A stretch of 64,000 nt of DNA, from NCBI RefSeq assembly GCF_001514285.1, contig NZ_KQ949025.1:667966-731965 (forward strand), written 5' to 3'. The position numbers and the translations under genes are program-made. This document shows, piece after piece, positions 25,958 to 35,012 of this stretch (positions within the stretch are counted from its first letter, which is position 1; each line of letters begins with the position of its first letter). The notes under the pieces are model-generated. The model was not told where the DNA came from, did no database searches, and saw only the letters and a program-made list of their open reading frames with translations. This stretch comes from Streptomyces sp. DSM 15324 (GTDB taxonomy: Bacteria; Actinomycetota; Actinomycetes; Streptomycetales; Streptomycetaceae).

Positions 25958-26842
25958 TCAGCCGCCCGACTGCTGCCTCACCAGTTCGGTGAAGTCGGCC
26001 GTGTCGCTCGCCGGGGGCTCCTGGACCGCCACCTCGGTGCCGTAGTCGCTGTAGTAGGCGGTCTGGCTGTACGCGCCGGCCGCGGTCTGGCCCTTCTCGA
26101 CCTTCTTCACCAGCAGGTCCTGGTCGTCGACCCAGATGTCGACGGTCTCGGTGGTGACGCCGGCCTGCTCCAGCGTCTTCCTCAGGTCGTCGAGCTGGCT
26201 CCGGCTGAGGCTGGAGTTCTTCTCGGCGAGGTCGGCCACGTCGACCGTCCCGGAGTAGTGCGTGGTCCGCTCTCCGCGCACCTTCTCCTCGCCGACCTTG
26301 CGGACGTCCCCGGAGGCCAGGAGGAGCTTCACGGACTGGTTGGGCGTGGTGTTCTGCATCTGGTCCTTCAGATACGCCCCACCGCTGCCGCCGACGGTCT
26401 CCAGGTCGTCGTAGGCGTACTTGATCCAGTGCTTGCCGCCGGACTGCTCGGCGAAGGTGTCGCCCATCCGCGCGTAGTAGGCGTCGGGGAGGTAGCGGGC
26501 CTCCATCGAGTCACTGCCCATCTGGCGCATGGTGTCGGCCATCGTGCCGCCGGTGTACGTGATGGTCAGCCGGCCGGTGAGCCCGTCGCCCCAGGCGAGG
26601 GAGCCGTCGGCCGTCATGGACATCACCGAGCCCATGGTGGTGGTCGACTCGACCTTGGCGGAGTCGGCGCCGTCGGTGGACTTCGCGGCGGTCCTGAGCG
26701 CGGCCACGGGGTCGAACCTCGCCCCCTCCGAGCCGCCGGAGGAGCTCCCGGAGTCCCCCGAGGCCTGGCAGGCCGTCACCCCGGCCAGCAGGCCCATCGC
26801 CGCGATGGACAGCCCCGCGGTCCGCGCAGCTGTGTGCTTCAT
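25958..26842 (-). CDS. Lipoprotein, LppX/LprG-like fold probable
   Basis: The 294-residue protein starts at ATG 26842 (MKHTAARTAGLSIAAMGLLA). The lipobox LAGVTAC makes Cys25 the lipidated residue. After a Ser/Gly-rich linker the mature part alternates beta strands and loops (SLAWGDGLTGRLTITYTGGT; then HYSGTVDVADLAEKNSS), as in Streptomyces and mycobacterial LppX/LprAFG-type lipid-binding lipoproteins. It lies between the rplK-rplA and rplJ-rplL units, where Streptomyces genomes often carry such genes. The ligand is unknown. Confidence 0.75.
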   Translation of the reverse strand: MKHTAARTAGLSIAAMGLLAGVTACQASGDSGSSSGGSEGARFDPVAALRTAAKSTDGADSAKVESTTTMGSVMSMTADGSLAWGDGLTGRLTITYTGGTMADTMRQMGSDSMEARYLPDAYYARMGDTFAEQSGGKHWIKYAYDDLETVGGSGGAYLKDQMQNTTPNQSVKLLLASGDVRKVGEEKVRGERTTHYSGTVDVADLAEKNSSLSRSQLDDLRKTLEQAGVTTETVDIWVDDQDLLVKKVEKGQTAAGAYSQTAYYSDYGTEVAVQEPPASDTADFTELVRQQSGG

Positions 26843-26930
26843 CCGCCCCACCCCCATGAGAGTCCCGTGACTGCACGGTAACGCACCGCACCGACAGCCG
26901 TAGGGGGAAAAAACCCCTGTGCTCCCAAGG

Positions 26931-26967
26931 GACGAGCCCCGCACCTCGAAAGGTTGCGGGGCTCGTC
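26931..26967 (-). terminator. Terminator after rplA
   Basis: A 12-bp stem (GACGAGCCCCGC and its complement) lies 27 bases past the rplA stop. Further downstream on the minus strand comes a second short GGGG/CCCC hairpin around a TTTTTT run at about 26905-26916. Confidence 0.8.
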
Positions 26968-26993
26968 GCCGACCGAAAGGGGAACCGTCAGGT

Positions 26994-27719
26994 TCAGACC
27001 GCGGCCGGGTCCTCCTCGACGAGGAGGTTGCGGGTGCGGTTCGGGTCGACCTGGATGCCGGGGCCGATCGTGGTGCTGATCGCGGCCTTCTTGATGTAGC
27101 GACCCTTCGCGGCGGACGGCTTGAGACGGGTGATCTCCTCGAGCGCCGCGGCGTAGTTCTCCACCAGCTTGGCGTCGTCGAAGGACGTCTTGCCGATGAT
27201 GAAGTGCAGGTTCGAGTGCTTGTCGACGCGGAACTCGATCTTGCCGCCCTTGATGTCGGTGACGGCCTTGGCCACGTCGGGGGTGACGGTGCCGGTCTTC
27301 GGGTTCGGCATCAGGCCACGGGGACCGAGCACGCGGCCGAGGCGGCCGACCTTGCCCATGAGGTCCGGGGTGGCGACGACGGCGTCGAAGTCCAGACGGC
27401 CCTTCGCGACCTCGTCGATCAGTTCGTCGGAGCCGACGATGTCGGCGCCCGCGGCCTCCGCGGCCGCAGCACGGTCACCGGTCGCGAAGACCAGGACCCG
27501 GGCGGTCTTGCCGGTGCCGTGCGGCAGGTTCACGGTGCCACGGACCATCTGGTCGGCCTTGCGCGGGTCGACACCCAGACGGAAGGCGACCTCGACGGTG
27601 CCGTCGAACTTCGAGGTGGAGGTCTCCTTGGCGAGACGGACGGCCTCGAGCGGGGCGTAGAGCTTCTCCCGGTCGACCTTGGCGTCCGCAGCGCGGAGAG
27701 ACTTGCTGCGCTTGCTCAC
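26994..27719 (-). CDS. rplA: 50S ribosomal protein L1
   Basis: L1 (241 residues) forms the mobile L1 stalk at the E site and in many bacteria represses the rplK-rplA mRNA. GTG start at 27719 ([20 protein letters not shown]). The signature [20 protein letters not shown] is intact around residues 125-145. It lies 82 bases after rplK. Confidence 0.97.
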   Translation of the reverse strand: MSKRSKSLRAADAKVDREKLYAPLEAVRLAKETSTSKFDGTVEVAFRLGVDPRKADQMVRGTVNLPHGTGKTARVLVFATGDRAAAAEAAGADIVGSDELIDEVAKGRLDFDAVVATPDLMGKVGRLGRVLGPRGLMPNPKTGTVTPDVAKAVTDIKGGKIEFRVDKHSNLHFIIGKTSFDDAKLVENYAAALEEITRLKPSAAKGRYIKKAAISTTIGPGIQVDPNRTRNLLVEEDPAAV

Positions 27720-27801
27720 TACTGCTCCTGATGTGTCTGAGGAGTCGTGGTACGGGCCGAGCAGGCCCTGCCACTACTGCTGAAGTACGGGGTGGTGAAG
27801 G

Positions 27802-28236
27802 TCAGCCCTCGACCGTGATGCCCATGGAACGGGCGGTGCCGGCGATGATCTTCGCGGCGGCGTCCAGGTCGTTGGCGTTCAGGTCGGGAAGCTTGGTCGT
27901 GGCGATCTCACGGACCTGCGCCTCGGTGATCTTGGCGACCTTGGTCTTGTGCGGCTCGCCCGAGCCCTTCTCCACACCGGCGGCCTTGAGGATCATCTTC
28001 GCGGCCGGCGGGGTCTTGGTCACGAAGGTGAAGGAGCGGTCCTCGTAGACCGTGATCTCCACCGGGATGACCCAGCCGCGCTGCGACTCGGTCGCCGCGT
28101 TGTAGGCCTTGCAGAACTCCATGATGTTGACGCCGTGCTGACCGAGCGCGGGGCCGACCGGCGGGGCCGGGTTCGCCGCACCGGCGTTGATCTGGAGCTT
28201 GATGAGCCCCGTGACCTTCTTCTTCTTGGGAGGCAT
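27802..28236 (-). CDS. rplK: 50S ribosomal protein L11
   Basis: L11 (144 residues) is part of the GTPase-associated centre and is needed for RelA activation and thiopeptide sensitivity. The start is ATG 28236 ([20 protein letters not shown]); the longer open frame upstream is non-conserved leader. The proline-rich N-terminal domain [20 protein letters not shown] and the C-terminal [20 protein letters not shown] are intact. Confidence 0.97.
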
Positions 28237-28332
28237 TACTCTCCAGGTCCTTTCATTCGGGTCCATGCCCGCGCCAGGGAACCAACCGAACGCAGGCATA
28301 CCGCACAACGATAACGGGTACAGATGCGCGGC

Positions 28333-28378
28333 CAAAAACCGAGCAGGTCAGACAAGCCGTGACAGCCCGCCTGACCTG
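28333..28378 (-). terminator. Terminator between nusG and rplK
   Basis: On the minus strand inverted arms AGGTCAG and CTGACCT, with inner pairing between them, are followed by CTCGGTTTTTGG. The element lies about 25-70 bases after the nusG stop and would separate secE-nusG from rplK-rplA. Confidence 0.65.
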
Positions 28379-28402
28379 GTCGGAAGTTCTCTCCGGAAGA
28401 AG

Positions 28403-29272
28403 CTAGTTCTTCTGGATCTGGTCGAACGACAGCTCGACCGGGGTCTCGCGCCCGAAGATCTCCACCAGACCCTTGACCTTCTTCGAGTCGGCGTTGATCT
28501 CGTTGATCGTGGCCTGCAGCGTGGCGAACGGGCCGTCGGTGACGGTGACCGAGTCGCCCACCTCGAAGTCCAGCACCTGGACCTCGACCTTGCGCTGCGG
28601 AGCCGGCTTGCCCTCGGCCTCGGCGGCCTCGCGGGCGGCCTTCTCCTCGGCCTCCGGGGCGAGCATCTTGACGATCTCGTCCAGGGTCAGCGGGTACGGG
28701 TCGTAGGCGTTGCCCACGAAGCCGGTGACACCGGGGGTGTTGCGGACGACGCCCCAGGACTCGTTCGTCAGGTCCATGCGGACCAGGACGTAGCCCGGGA
28801 GCTTGTTCTGGCGGATCGTCTTGCGGTCGCCGTTCTTGATCTGGACGACCTCTTCCTGCGGCACCTCGGCCTGGAAGATGTAGTCCTCGACGTTCAGCGA
28901 GACGGCGCGCTGCTCCAGGTTGGTCTTCACGCGGTTCTCGTAGCCGGCGTAGGTGTGGATCACGTACCACTCACCGGGAAGGGTGCGCAGCTCCTCGCGC
29001 AGGGCGACGACGGGGTCGACGGGCTCGGCCGGCTCTTCTTCCTCGGCCTCGGCGTCGTCCTCGACCTCGTCCTCGACGTCGTCCGCCTCTTCGGTGTCCG
29101 CGTCGTCCTCGGCGTCCTCGTCCTCGACGTGGAGCGCTGCTTCCTCCGCGGCCTCGCCCGCCTCATCGTCGGCAGCCTCGAACTCGTCCACCTCGTCCGC
29201 GCCCTCGACGATGTCGAGCTCGTCGTCGACCTCGTCGGGCTCGATGGCGTCGTTCAGGTTCTGGTCAGACAC
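28403..29272 (-). CDS. nusG: Transcription elongation/termination factor NusG
   Basis: NusG binds RNA polymerase through its N-terminal domain and Rho or S10 through its KOW domain. The protein is 289 residues, against about 180 in E. coli, because of a roughly 100-residue acidic extension from GTG 29272 (runs such as [20 protein letters not shown]). The NGN core then begins [20 protein letters not shown] and contains [13 protein letters not shown]. The KOW domain is [20 protein letters not shown]. The extension is known in Streptomyces NusG. It follows secE by 80 bases with a hairpin between. Confidence 0.96.
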   Translation of the reverse strand: MSDQNLNDAIEPDEVDDELDIVEGADEVDEFEAADDEAGEAAEEAALHVEDEDAEDDADTEEADDVEDEVEDDAEAEEEEPAEPVDPVVALREELRTLPGEWYVIHTYAGYENRVKTNLEQRAVSLNVEDYIFQAEVPQEEVVQIKNGDRKTIRQNKLPGYVLVRMDLTNESWGVVRNTPGVTGFVGNAYDPYPLTLDEIVKMLAPEAEEKAAREAAEAEGKPAPQRKVEVQVLDFEVGDSVTVTDGPFATLQATINEINADSKKVKGLVEIFGRETPVELSFDQIQKN

Positions 29273-29315
29273 GGTGGCTGCTTCTTCCTGGATACAGAGG
29301 GGTGGAACATGCGAA

Positions 29316-29342
29316 AGGGGCGCCGGATACCTCGGCGCCCTT
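29316..29342 (-). promoter_or_regulatory. secE-nusG intercistronic hairpin
   Basis: GGCGCC-centred arms (AAGGGGCGCC and GGCGCCCTT) pair around a short loop 11 bases after the secE stop. It could be a weak terminator, an attenuator or a stability hairpin. No long T-run follows on the minus strand. Confidence 0.5.
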
Positions 29343-29352
29343 CGCTCTCGGC

Positions 29353-29640
29353 TCAGCCAAAAACGTACTTGGCGGCGTGGCTGAGTCCATAGTCAATCAC
29401 GGTCACCAGGCCGATCATGACGACCACGAAGACGATCACCACGGTCGTGTACGTCGTCAGCTGTCCGCGAGTGGGCCAGACGACCTTGCGGAGCTCCGCG
29501 ATGATCTGGCGGTAGAAGAGAGCGAGACGCTTCAGCGGGCCCTTCTTGGCGCGCTTTCCGCCCTTCCGCCCCTTCTTCTTGGCCTCAGGCAGCTCGTCCT
29601 GGGCATCAGGCGTGTCGATGGAGCCCACGGCATCCGCCAT
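29353..29640 (-). CDS. secE: Preprotein translocase subunit SecE
   Basis: SecE (95 residues) clamps SecY in the Sec translocon. The basic N-terminal region ([15 protein letters not shown]) leads to the conserved amphipathic segment [20 protein letters not shown] and one transmembrane helix (about 68-88). This is the short, single-helix Gram-positive form. It is followed by nusG and preceded by tRNA-Trp, the usual actinobacterial order. Confidence 0.96.
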   Translation of the reverse strand: MADAVGSIDTPDAQDELPEAKKKGRKGGKRAKKGPLKRLALFYRQIIAELRKVVWPTRGQLTTYTTVVIVFVVVMIGLVTVIDYGLSHAAKYVFG

Positions 29641-29747
29641 TCGTCCTCACCTGTTCCCGGGTCGTGGCCGTGCCGCGCCCGGTCTGAGCCGCACGGCGGT
29701 GCATTGCTGTACGTACATGCGCACACATCCTGGCAAGGTGTGTGTAG

Positions 29748-29820
29748 CAGGGCCGGAGGGACTTGAACCCCCAACCGCTGGTTTTGGAGACCAGTGCTCT
29801 ACCAATTGAGCTACGACCCT
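29748..29820 (-). tRNA. tRNA-Trp (CCA)
   Basis: A 73-base cloverleaf with acceptor AGGGTCG pairing CGGCCCT (one T-G), a D arm with GTAGCTCAATTGGTAGAGC and a T arm with GGTTCAAGTCC. The anticodon is CCA (complement at 29785-29787). Discriminator G; the 3' CCA is not encoded. It lies just upstream of secE on the same strand. Confidence 0.95.
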
Positions 29821-30036
29821 TTGTGTGTCCCCCAACGTACCGCATCCGACCGGATGCTCGGTGTGCACCGGCAGTGGCACGGCTGTTGAAGGCCAACGAC
29901 GGATGAGTGTACGTGGTCCTGGGCGTGAGGTCGAACGGAAAATGGTCTTGGACGAAATCAGTCTGATGTTCAGCCAGTTGCCCAGTGGGTGAAACCCGTG
30001 TGCCGGGCGGGTTTCCGGTCTGAAACCATGGGGCGT

Positions 30037-31263
30037 ATGAGCGCTGCAACCCCTCCCACCGAGCGCCGGGTCTCCGCCCGAGTCGGCGCGATCTCCGAGT
30101 CCGCCACCCTCGCCGTGGACGCCAAGGCCAAGGCCCTGAAGGCCGCCGGGCGTCCGGTGATCGGCTTCGGCGCCGGAGAGCCCGACTTCCCGACCCCGGA
30201 CTACATCGTCGAGGCGGCCGTCGAGGCCTGCAAGGACCCCAAGTACCACCGCTACACGCCGGCCGGTGGTCTGCCCGAGCTGAAGGCCGCGATCGCCGCG
30301 AAGACCCTGCGCGACTCCGGCTACGAGGTCGACGCCTCGCAGATCCTGGTCACCAACGGCGGCAAGCAGGCGATCTACAACGCGTTCGCCGCGATCCTCG
30401 ACCCGGGCGACGAGGTCATCGTCCCGGCGCCGTACTGGACGACGTACCCGGAATCGATCCGTCTCGCCGGCGGTGTCCCGGTGGAGGTCGTCGCCGACGA
30501 GACCACCGGCTACCGGGTCTCGGTCGAGCAGCTGGAGGCGGCGCGCACCGAGAAGACCAAGGTCGTGCTGTTCGTCTCCCCGTCCAACCCGACCGGGGCG
30601 GTCTACAGCGCCGCCGAGGCCGAGGCGATCGGCCGCTGGGCCGTCGAGCACGGCCTGTGGGTGCTGACGGACGAGATCTACGAGCACCTGGTCTACGGCG
30701 ACGCGGTGTTCACGTCCCTGCCGGCGCTCCTGCCCGAGCTGCGCGACAAGTGCGTCGTCGTCAACGGGGTCGCCAAGACGTACGCGATGACCGGCTGGCG
30801 CGTCGGCTGGATCATCGGCCCGAAGGACGTCGTCAAGGCCGCGACGAACCTCCAGTCGCACGCCACCTCGAACGTCTCGAACGTGGCCCAGGTCGCCGCG
30901 ATCGCCGCCGTCTCGGGCGACCTGTCGGCGGTGGAGGAGATGAAGGAGGCGTTCGACCGGCGTCGCAGGACGATCGTGCGGATGCTGAACGAGATCGACG
31001 GCGTGCTCTGTCCGGAGCCCGAGGGCGCGTTCTACGCGTACCCGTCGGTGAAGGCGCTGCTCGGCAAGGAGATCCGGGGCCGGCGCCCGCGGACCAGCAC
31101 CGAGCTGGCGGAGATCATCCTGGACGAGGCCGAGGTCGCGGTCGTCCCGGGTGAGGCCTTCGGCACGCCGGGCTACCTGCGGCTGTCGTACGCGCTGGGC
31201 GACGAGGACCTCGTCGAGGGCGTGAGCCGCATCCAGAAGCTGCTGGCGGAGGCCAGGGACTGA
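30037..31263 (+). CDS. aspC: Aspartate aminotransferase (class I PLP enzyme)
   Basis: This enzyme interconverts aspartate/2-oxoglutarate and oxaloacetate/glutamate using PLP. The 408-residue protein starts at ATG 30037 ([17 protein letters not shown]); the frame opens earlier but without homology. Motifs include [42 protein letters not shown], and [18 protein letters not shown], which contains the PLP-binding lysine ([11 protein letters not shown]). The Arg that binds the substrate carboxylate is near the C terminus (GYLRLSYAL). It is transcribed away from secE and ends in a strong terminator. Confidence 0.93.
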   Translation: MSAATPPTERRVSARVGAISESATLAVDAKAKALKAAGRPVIGFGAGEPDFPTPDYIVEAAVEACKDPKYHRYTPAGGLPELKAAIAAKTLRDSGYEVDASQILVTNGGKQAIYNAFAAILDPGDEVIVPAPYWTTYPESIRLAGGVPVEVVADETTGYRVSVEQLEAARTEKTKVVLFVSPSNPTGAVYSAAEAEAIGRWAVEHGLWVLTDEIYEHLVYGDAVFTSLPALLPELRDKCVVVNGVAKTYAMTGWRVGWIIGPKDVVKAATNLQSHATSNVSNVAQVAAIAAVSGDLSAVEEMKEAFDRRRRTIVRMLNEIDGVLCPEPEGAFYAYPSVKALLGKEIRGRRPRTSTELAEIILDEAEVAVVPGEAFGTPGYLRLSYALGDEDLVEGVSRIQKLLAEARD

Positions 31264-31279
31264 CGTCCGGCTCCTCTGC

Positions 31280-31322
31280 GGGGGGCTCCGATCCCGGATG
31301 CGGGACCGGAGCCCCCCGTTGT
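31280..31322 (+). terminator. Intrinsic terminator of aspC
   Basis: A GGGGGGCTCCG stem with its complement, plus an inner CCCG/CGGG pair, is followed by GTTGTTTT. It lies 16 bases after the aspC stop. Confidence 0.85.
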
Positions 31323-31392
31323 TTTGTGCGAGCAAGACCACGTTCGGGCAATCGGCTACCGGGACGACACGGCCGTACGGCAGGATCGGTGG

Positions 31393-32424
31393 ATGGAGCG
31401 TGTACGTGATGTCTCTGAGCTGCCCAAGGCCCATCTGCACCTGCACTTCACCGGTTCGATGCGGCCCTCGACCGTACTGGAGCTGGCCGACAAGTACGGC
31501 GTGCGGCTGCCCGACGCGCTGACCGAGGCGCTGACCGGCGGGGAGCCTCCGAGGCTGCGGGCCACGGACGAACGGGGCTGGTTCCGCTTCCAGCGCCTGT
31601 ACGACGCCGCCCGGTCCTGTGTGCGCCGGCCCGAGGACATACAGCGCCTGGTGCGGGAGGCGGCGGAGGAGGACATCAGGGACGGCTCGGGGTGGCTGGA
31701 GATCCAGGTCGACCCGACGTCGTACGCGCCGCGGCTGGGCGGGCTGATCCCGGCGCTGGAGATCATCCTGGACGCCGTGGAGTCGGCCTCGCGCGACACC
31801 GGGCTCGGCATGCGGGTGCTGGTCGCGGCGAACCGGATGAAGCATCCGCTGGACGCCCGGACGCTGGCCCGTCTGGCGGTGCGCTACGCGGACCGGGGCG
31901 TGGTCGGTTTCGGGCTGTCGAACGACGAGCGGCGGGGCATGGCGCGCGACTTCGACCGGGCCTTCACCATCGCGCGCGACGGCGGTCTGCTGTCGGCGCC
32001 GCACGGCGGTGAGCTGACCGGTCCGTCGTCGGTACGGGACTGTCTGGACGACCTGCACGCCACCCGGGTGGGGCACGGCGTCCGGGCGGCGGAGGACCCG
32101 AGGCTGCTGAAGCGGCTCGCGGAGCGGGGCGTGACGTGCGAGGTGTGCCCGGCGTCGAACGTGGCGCTGGGCGTGTACGAGAAGCCCGAGGACGTACCGC
32201 TGCGGACGCTGTTCGAGGCGGGCGTGCCGATGGCGCTGGGCGCCGACGACCCGCTGCTGTTCGGCGCCCGGCTGGCCGCCCAGTACGAGATCGCCCGGCA
32301 CCACCACGGCTTCACCGACGAGGAACTGGCGGAACTGGCCCGCCAGTCGGTCCGGGGTTCGGCGGCCCCGGAGGACATGAAGGCCAAACTGCTGTCGGGG
32401 GTGGACGACTGGCTGGCCTCCTGA
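31393..32424 (+). CDS. add: Adenosine deaminase
   Basis: The enzyme hydrolyses adenosine (or a related aminopurine) to inosine. The 343-residue protein starts MERVRDVSELPKAHLHLHFTGS, supplying the HxH zinc ligands. SAPHGGELTGPSSV holds the His and catalytic Glu (HGGE here, HAGE in many homologues). RVGHGVRAAEDP and LGADDPLLFG supply the remaining His and Asp residues. Substrate could be adenosine or an adenine-type compound; family members vary. Confidence 0.88.
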   Translation: MERVRDVSELPKAHLHLHFTGSMRPSTVLELADKYGVRLPDALTEALTGGEPPRLRATDERGWFRFQRLYDAARSCVRRPEDIQRLVREAAEEDIRDGSGWLEIQVDPTSYAPRLGGLIPALEIILDAVESASRDTGLGMRVLVAANRMKHPLDARTLARLAVRYADRGVVGFGLSNDERRGMARDFDRAFTIARDGGLLSAPHGGELTGPSSVRDCLDDLHATRVGHGVRAAEDPRLLKRLAERGVTCEVCPASNVALGVYEKPEDVPLRTLFEAGVPMALGADDPLLFGARLAAQYEIARHHHGFTDEELAELARQSVRGSAAPEDMKAKLLSGVDDWLAS

Positions 32425-32457
32425 GCCGGGTGCGGCCCGGGGCCCGGCGTCCGGGGC

Positions 32458-33513
32458 CTACAGCTCCGCGCCGACCATCACCGGTTCGTTGACGAGCGTG
32501 ATCCCGAAGGCCGTCCGGACCCCGGCGACGACCTCGCGGGCCAGTGCCAGCAGGTCCTCCGTGGTGGCGGTGCCGCGGTTGGTGAGGGCGAGGGTGTGCT
32601 TGGTGGAGATGCGGGCGGGTCCGTCGCCGTAGCCCTTGGTGAAGCCGGCCTTGTCGATCAGCCAGGCGGCGGACGTCTTGGTGTGCCCGGGGCCCGCGGG
32701 GTAGGCGGGCGGCTCCGCGTCCTCGCCCAGCCGCTCCTTCACGCGCGCGTGGAAGGCGGCGAAGTCGGCGTCGGTGAGGATCGGGTTGGTGAAGAACGAT
32801 CCGGCGGACCAGGTGTCGTGGTCCTCGGGGTCGAGCACCATGCCCTTCCCGGCGCGCAGCTTCAGCACGGTCTCCCGGGCCCGGCCGAGCGGCACCCGGT
32901 CGCCCGCCTCCACCCCCAGCGCCCGCGCGGTCTCGGCGTACTTGACCGGCGCCGACAGCCCGCCCACGTCCTCCAGGACGAAACGGACCCGCAGGACGAC
33001 GTACCGCTCGGGGTCGTCCTTGAAGCGGCTGTGCCGGTAGGCGAAGGCGCACTCCTCGTTGGTGAGGGTGACCGTCTCGCCGGCTCGGCGGTCGTAGGCG
33101 ACGACCTCGGTGAGGGTGGTGGAGACCTCCTGGCCGTACGCCCCCACGTTCTGGATCGGGGTGGCGCCGGCCGAGCCGGGGATCCCGGCGAGGCATTCGA
33201 TCCCCGCCAGGCCGGCCTCGACGGTCCGGGCGACGGCGTCGGTCCACACCTCGCCCGCCGCCAGCTCCAGCGTCGTACCGACGAGTTCGAACCCGCGCGT
33301 GGCGATGCGCAGGGCGGTGCCCGCGAAGCCCTTGTCCCCGATGACGAGGTTGGACCCGCCGCCGACGACGAGCAGCGGTGTGCCCGCGGCGTCGGCGGCG
33401 CGCACGACGTCGATCACCTCGGCGTCGCTGGTCGCGGTCACCAGCCGGGTGGCGGGCCCTCCGAGCCGGAAGGTGGTCAGCGGGGCAAGCGGGGCGTCGT
33501 AAGTCTCCAGCAC
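32458..33513 (-). CDS. murB: UDP-N-acetylenolpyruvoylglucosamine reductase
   Basis: MurB is an FAD/NADPH enzyme that makes UDP-MurNAc, the second step of peptidoglycan precursor synthesis. The 351-residue protein (GTG 33513) has the FAD-binding stretch VVGGGSNLVIGDKGF and CLAGIPGSAGATPIQNVGAY. The catalytic Ser is in SAGSFFTNPIL, and AAWLIDKAGFTKGYG is in the C-terminal substrate region. It is convergent with adenosine deaminase. Confidence 0.96.
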   Translation of the reverse strand: MLETYDAPLAPLTTFRLGGPATRLVTATSDAEVIDVVRAADAAGTPLLVVGGGSNLVIGDKGFAGTALRIATRGFELVGTTLELAAGEVWTDAVARTVEAGLAGIECLAGIPGSAGATPIQNVGAYGQEVSTTLTEVVAYDRRAGETVTLTNEECAFAYRHSRFKDDPERYVVLRVRFVLEDVGGLSAPVKYAETARALGVEAGDRVPLGRARETVLKLRAGKGMVLDPEDHDTWSAGSFFTNPILTDADFAAFHARVKERLGEDAEPPAYPAGPGHTKTSAAWLIDKAGFTKGYGDGPARISTKHTLALTNRGTATTEDLLALAREVVAGVRTAFGITLVNEPVMVGAEL

Positions 33514-33579
33514 GCGCCCAAGCCTACGAGACCCCTTGCGGGACCCCGGGACCGCGGGACCACCGGACCCGGTGGGCGC

Positions 33580-34008
33580 CTATCCGAGGCGTACGACCGC
33601 CCGGGACATCCCCAGGACCTTCTGCCCGCCGCTGGTGACCAGCAGGTCGACGCGCACGGTGTTGTCGTCGAGCTTGGCCGCCACCTTGCCGGCGACCTCG
33701 ATCACCGCGCCCTGCTCGTCGTTGGGCACGACGACCGGCTTGGTGAAGCGCACGCCGTAGTCGACGACCGCTCCCGGGTCCCCGACCCAGTCCGTCACGA
33801 CCCGGATCGCCTCGGCCATGGTGAACATGCCGTGCGCGATGACGTCCGGCAGTCCCACCTCCTTGGCGAACTTCTCGTTCCAGTGGATGGGGTTGAAGTC
33901 CCCGGAGGCCCCCGCATACTGCACGAGCGTGGCCCGGTCCACTCTGAAGGTCTGGGCCGGGAGTTCGGTGCCGACCTCGACGTCCGCGTAGGCGATCTTC
34001 GCCGTCAT
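33580..34008 (-). CDS. MaoC-like hydratase/dehydratase (HadB-like)
   Basis: The 142-residue hotdog protein contains the hydratase-2 motif region ASGDFNPIHWNEKFAKEVGL followed by PDVIAHGMFTMAEA, with the catalytic Asp and His. It forms a heterodimer with the upstream protein by analogy to mycobacterial HadAB (R)-3-hydroxyacyl-ACP dehydratases. ATG 34008 is used; GTG 34017 would overlap the upstream stop (GTGA). The role in fatty acid elongation in Streptomyces is inferred. Confidence 0.85.
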   Translation of the reverse strand: MTAKIAYADVEVGTELPAQTFRVDRATLVQYAGASGDFNPIHWNEKFAKEVGLPDVIAHGMFTMAEAIRVVTDWVGDPGAVVDYGVRFTKPVVVPNDEQGAVIEVAGKVAAKLDDNTVRVDLLVTSGGQKVLGMSRAVVRLG

Positions 34009-34013
34009 GACCC

Positions 34014-34466
34014 TCACGCCTCCTCGGCCGCGCGCGCGACCAGCTTGGTCCAGGCGGTCACGACGTGCTCGCCCGCCTCGTCGTGCACCTCGCCGCGGAT
34101 GTCCACGATCTCGTTGCCCGCCATGGACTTGATCGCCTCGATGGTGGAGGTGACCGAGAGCCGGTCACCGGCCCGCACGGGACGGCGGTAGGCGAACTTC
34201 TGGTCGCCGTGCACCACGCGGCTGTAGTCCAGGCCGAGCCGGGGGTCCCGGACGACCTCTTCCGCGGCCTTGAAGGTGATGGAGAACACGAAGGTGGGCG
34301 GGGCGATCACATCGGCGTACCCGAGCGCCTTGGCGGCCTCCGGGTCGGTGTACACCGGGTTGGTGTCCCCCACGGCCTCGGCGAACTCGCGGATCTTCTC
34401 GCGTCCGACCTCATAGGGGTCGGTGGCGGGGTAGGTCCGCCCGACGAAGGACTGGTCGAGCGCCAT
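34014..34466 (-). CDS. MaoC N-terminal-type dehydratase partner (HadA-like)
   Basis: This 150-residue protein (ATG 34466, GGAGGT upstream) has the FAS1-DH/MaoC_N pattern: QSFVGRTYPATDPYEVGREK, VYTDPEAAKALGYADVIAPP and HGDQKFAYRRPVRAGDRLSV. Such proteins lack the catalytic dyad and bind the acyl chain, with catalysis supplied by the HadB-like partner encoded next. A dyad-like sequence lies 28 bases upstream at 34494-34509. Confidence 0.85.
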   Translation of the reverse strand: MALDQSFVGRTYPATDPYEVGREKIREFAEAVGDTNPVYTDPEAAKALGYADVIAPPTFVFSITFKAAEEVVRDPRLGLDYSRVVHGDQKFAYRRPVRAGDRLSVTSTIEAIKSMAGNEIVDIRGEVHDEAGEHVVTAWTKLVARAAEEA

Positions 34467-34493
34467 GGGCTCGGCACCTCCTGCTGCTCTACT

Positions 34494-34509
34494 GACCGGT
34501 ACTGGTCAC
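34494..34509. promoter_or_regulatory. Candidate operator upstream of the HadA/HadB pair
   Basis: TGACCGGTACTGGTCA is an inverted repeat (TGACC-6-GGTCA) 28 bases upstream of the HadA-like start. It looks like a TetR- or GntR-type site. No regulator gene is adjacent, so the binding protein is unknown. Confidence 0.35.
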
Positions 34510-34518
34510 TCAACGACG

Positions 34519-34552
34519 CGAGGCCGCCCCCGATCACTCGGGGACGGCCTCG
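34519..34552 (-). terminator. Terminator after rpmG
   Basis: Arms CGAGGCCG and CGGCCTCG, extended by CCCCGA/TCGGGG after one mismatch, form a strong hairpin 15 bases past the rpmG stop. Confidence 0.8.
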
Positions 34553-34566
34553 CATACGAGCCTGAT

Positions 34567-34731
34567 TTATCGCGTCTCGCGGTGCGCGGTGTGCGCGTTG
34601 CAACGCGGGCAGTGCTTCTTCATCTCCAGTCGGTCCGGGTTGTTACGCCGGTTCTTCTTGGTGATGTAGTTCCGCTCCTTGCACTCCACGCAGGCCAGCG
34701 TGATCTTCGGGCGGACGTCGGTGGCAGCCAC
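34567..34731 (-). CDS. rpmG: 50S ribosomal protein L33, zinc-binding form
   Basis: L33 is a small 50S protein near the E site. The 54-residue protein starts at GTG 34731 with AAGGAG 7 bases upstream ([20 protein letters not shown]). Two CxxC pairs (CVEC and CPRC) make it the zinc-binding (C+) type. Streptomyces usually also carry a C-minus paralogue elsewhere. It lies downstream of tRNA-Met and tRNA-Thr. Confidence 0.96.
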   Translation of the reverse strand: MAATDVRPKITLACVECKERNYITKKNRRNNPDRLEMKKHCPRCNAHTAHRETR

Positions 34732-34820
34732 GTGAGTGCTCCTTGACGAACGGATGGGATGGTTTAACGCAAGAAAGAGTAGCCGATCGAAGGACCGACC
34801 CCACAATCGGCTACTGCGTG

Positions 34821-34893
34821 TAGCGGTGACCGGACTTGAACCGGTGACACAGCGATTATGAGCCGCTTGCTCTACCGACTGAGCTACACCGCT
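34821..34893 (-). tRNA. tRNA-Met (CAT), elongator-like
   Basis: A 73-base tRNA with acceptor AGCGGTG pairing CACCGCT and T arm CCGGTTCAAGTCCGG. The anticodon is CAT (complement at 34858-34860). A normal first acceptor pair (A-T) argues for elongator rather than initiator tRNA; discriminator A. Confidence 0.94.
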
Positions 34894-34939
34894 TTGATGC
34901 GATCCGTTCCCGTCTCGCGACGGGAACCTCTCACACCAG

Positions 34940-35012
34940 AGCCCCAATACGGAATCGAACCGTAGACCTTCTCCTTACCATGGAGACGCTCTGCCGACTG
35001 AGCTATTGGGGC
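34940..35012 (-). tRNA. tRNA-Thr (GGT)
   Basis: A 73-base tRNA with acceptor GCCCCAA pairing TTGGGGC and T arm ACGGTTCGATTCCGT. The anticodon is GGT (complement at 34977-34979). It lies 46 bases upstream of tRNA-Met on the same strand, forming a tRNA-Thr-tRNA-Met-rpmG unit. Confidence 0.94.
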
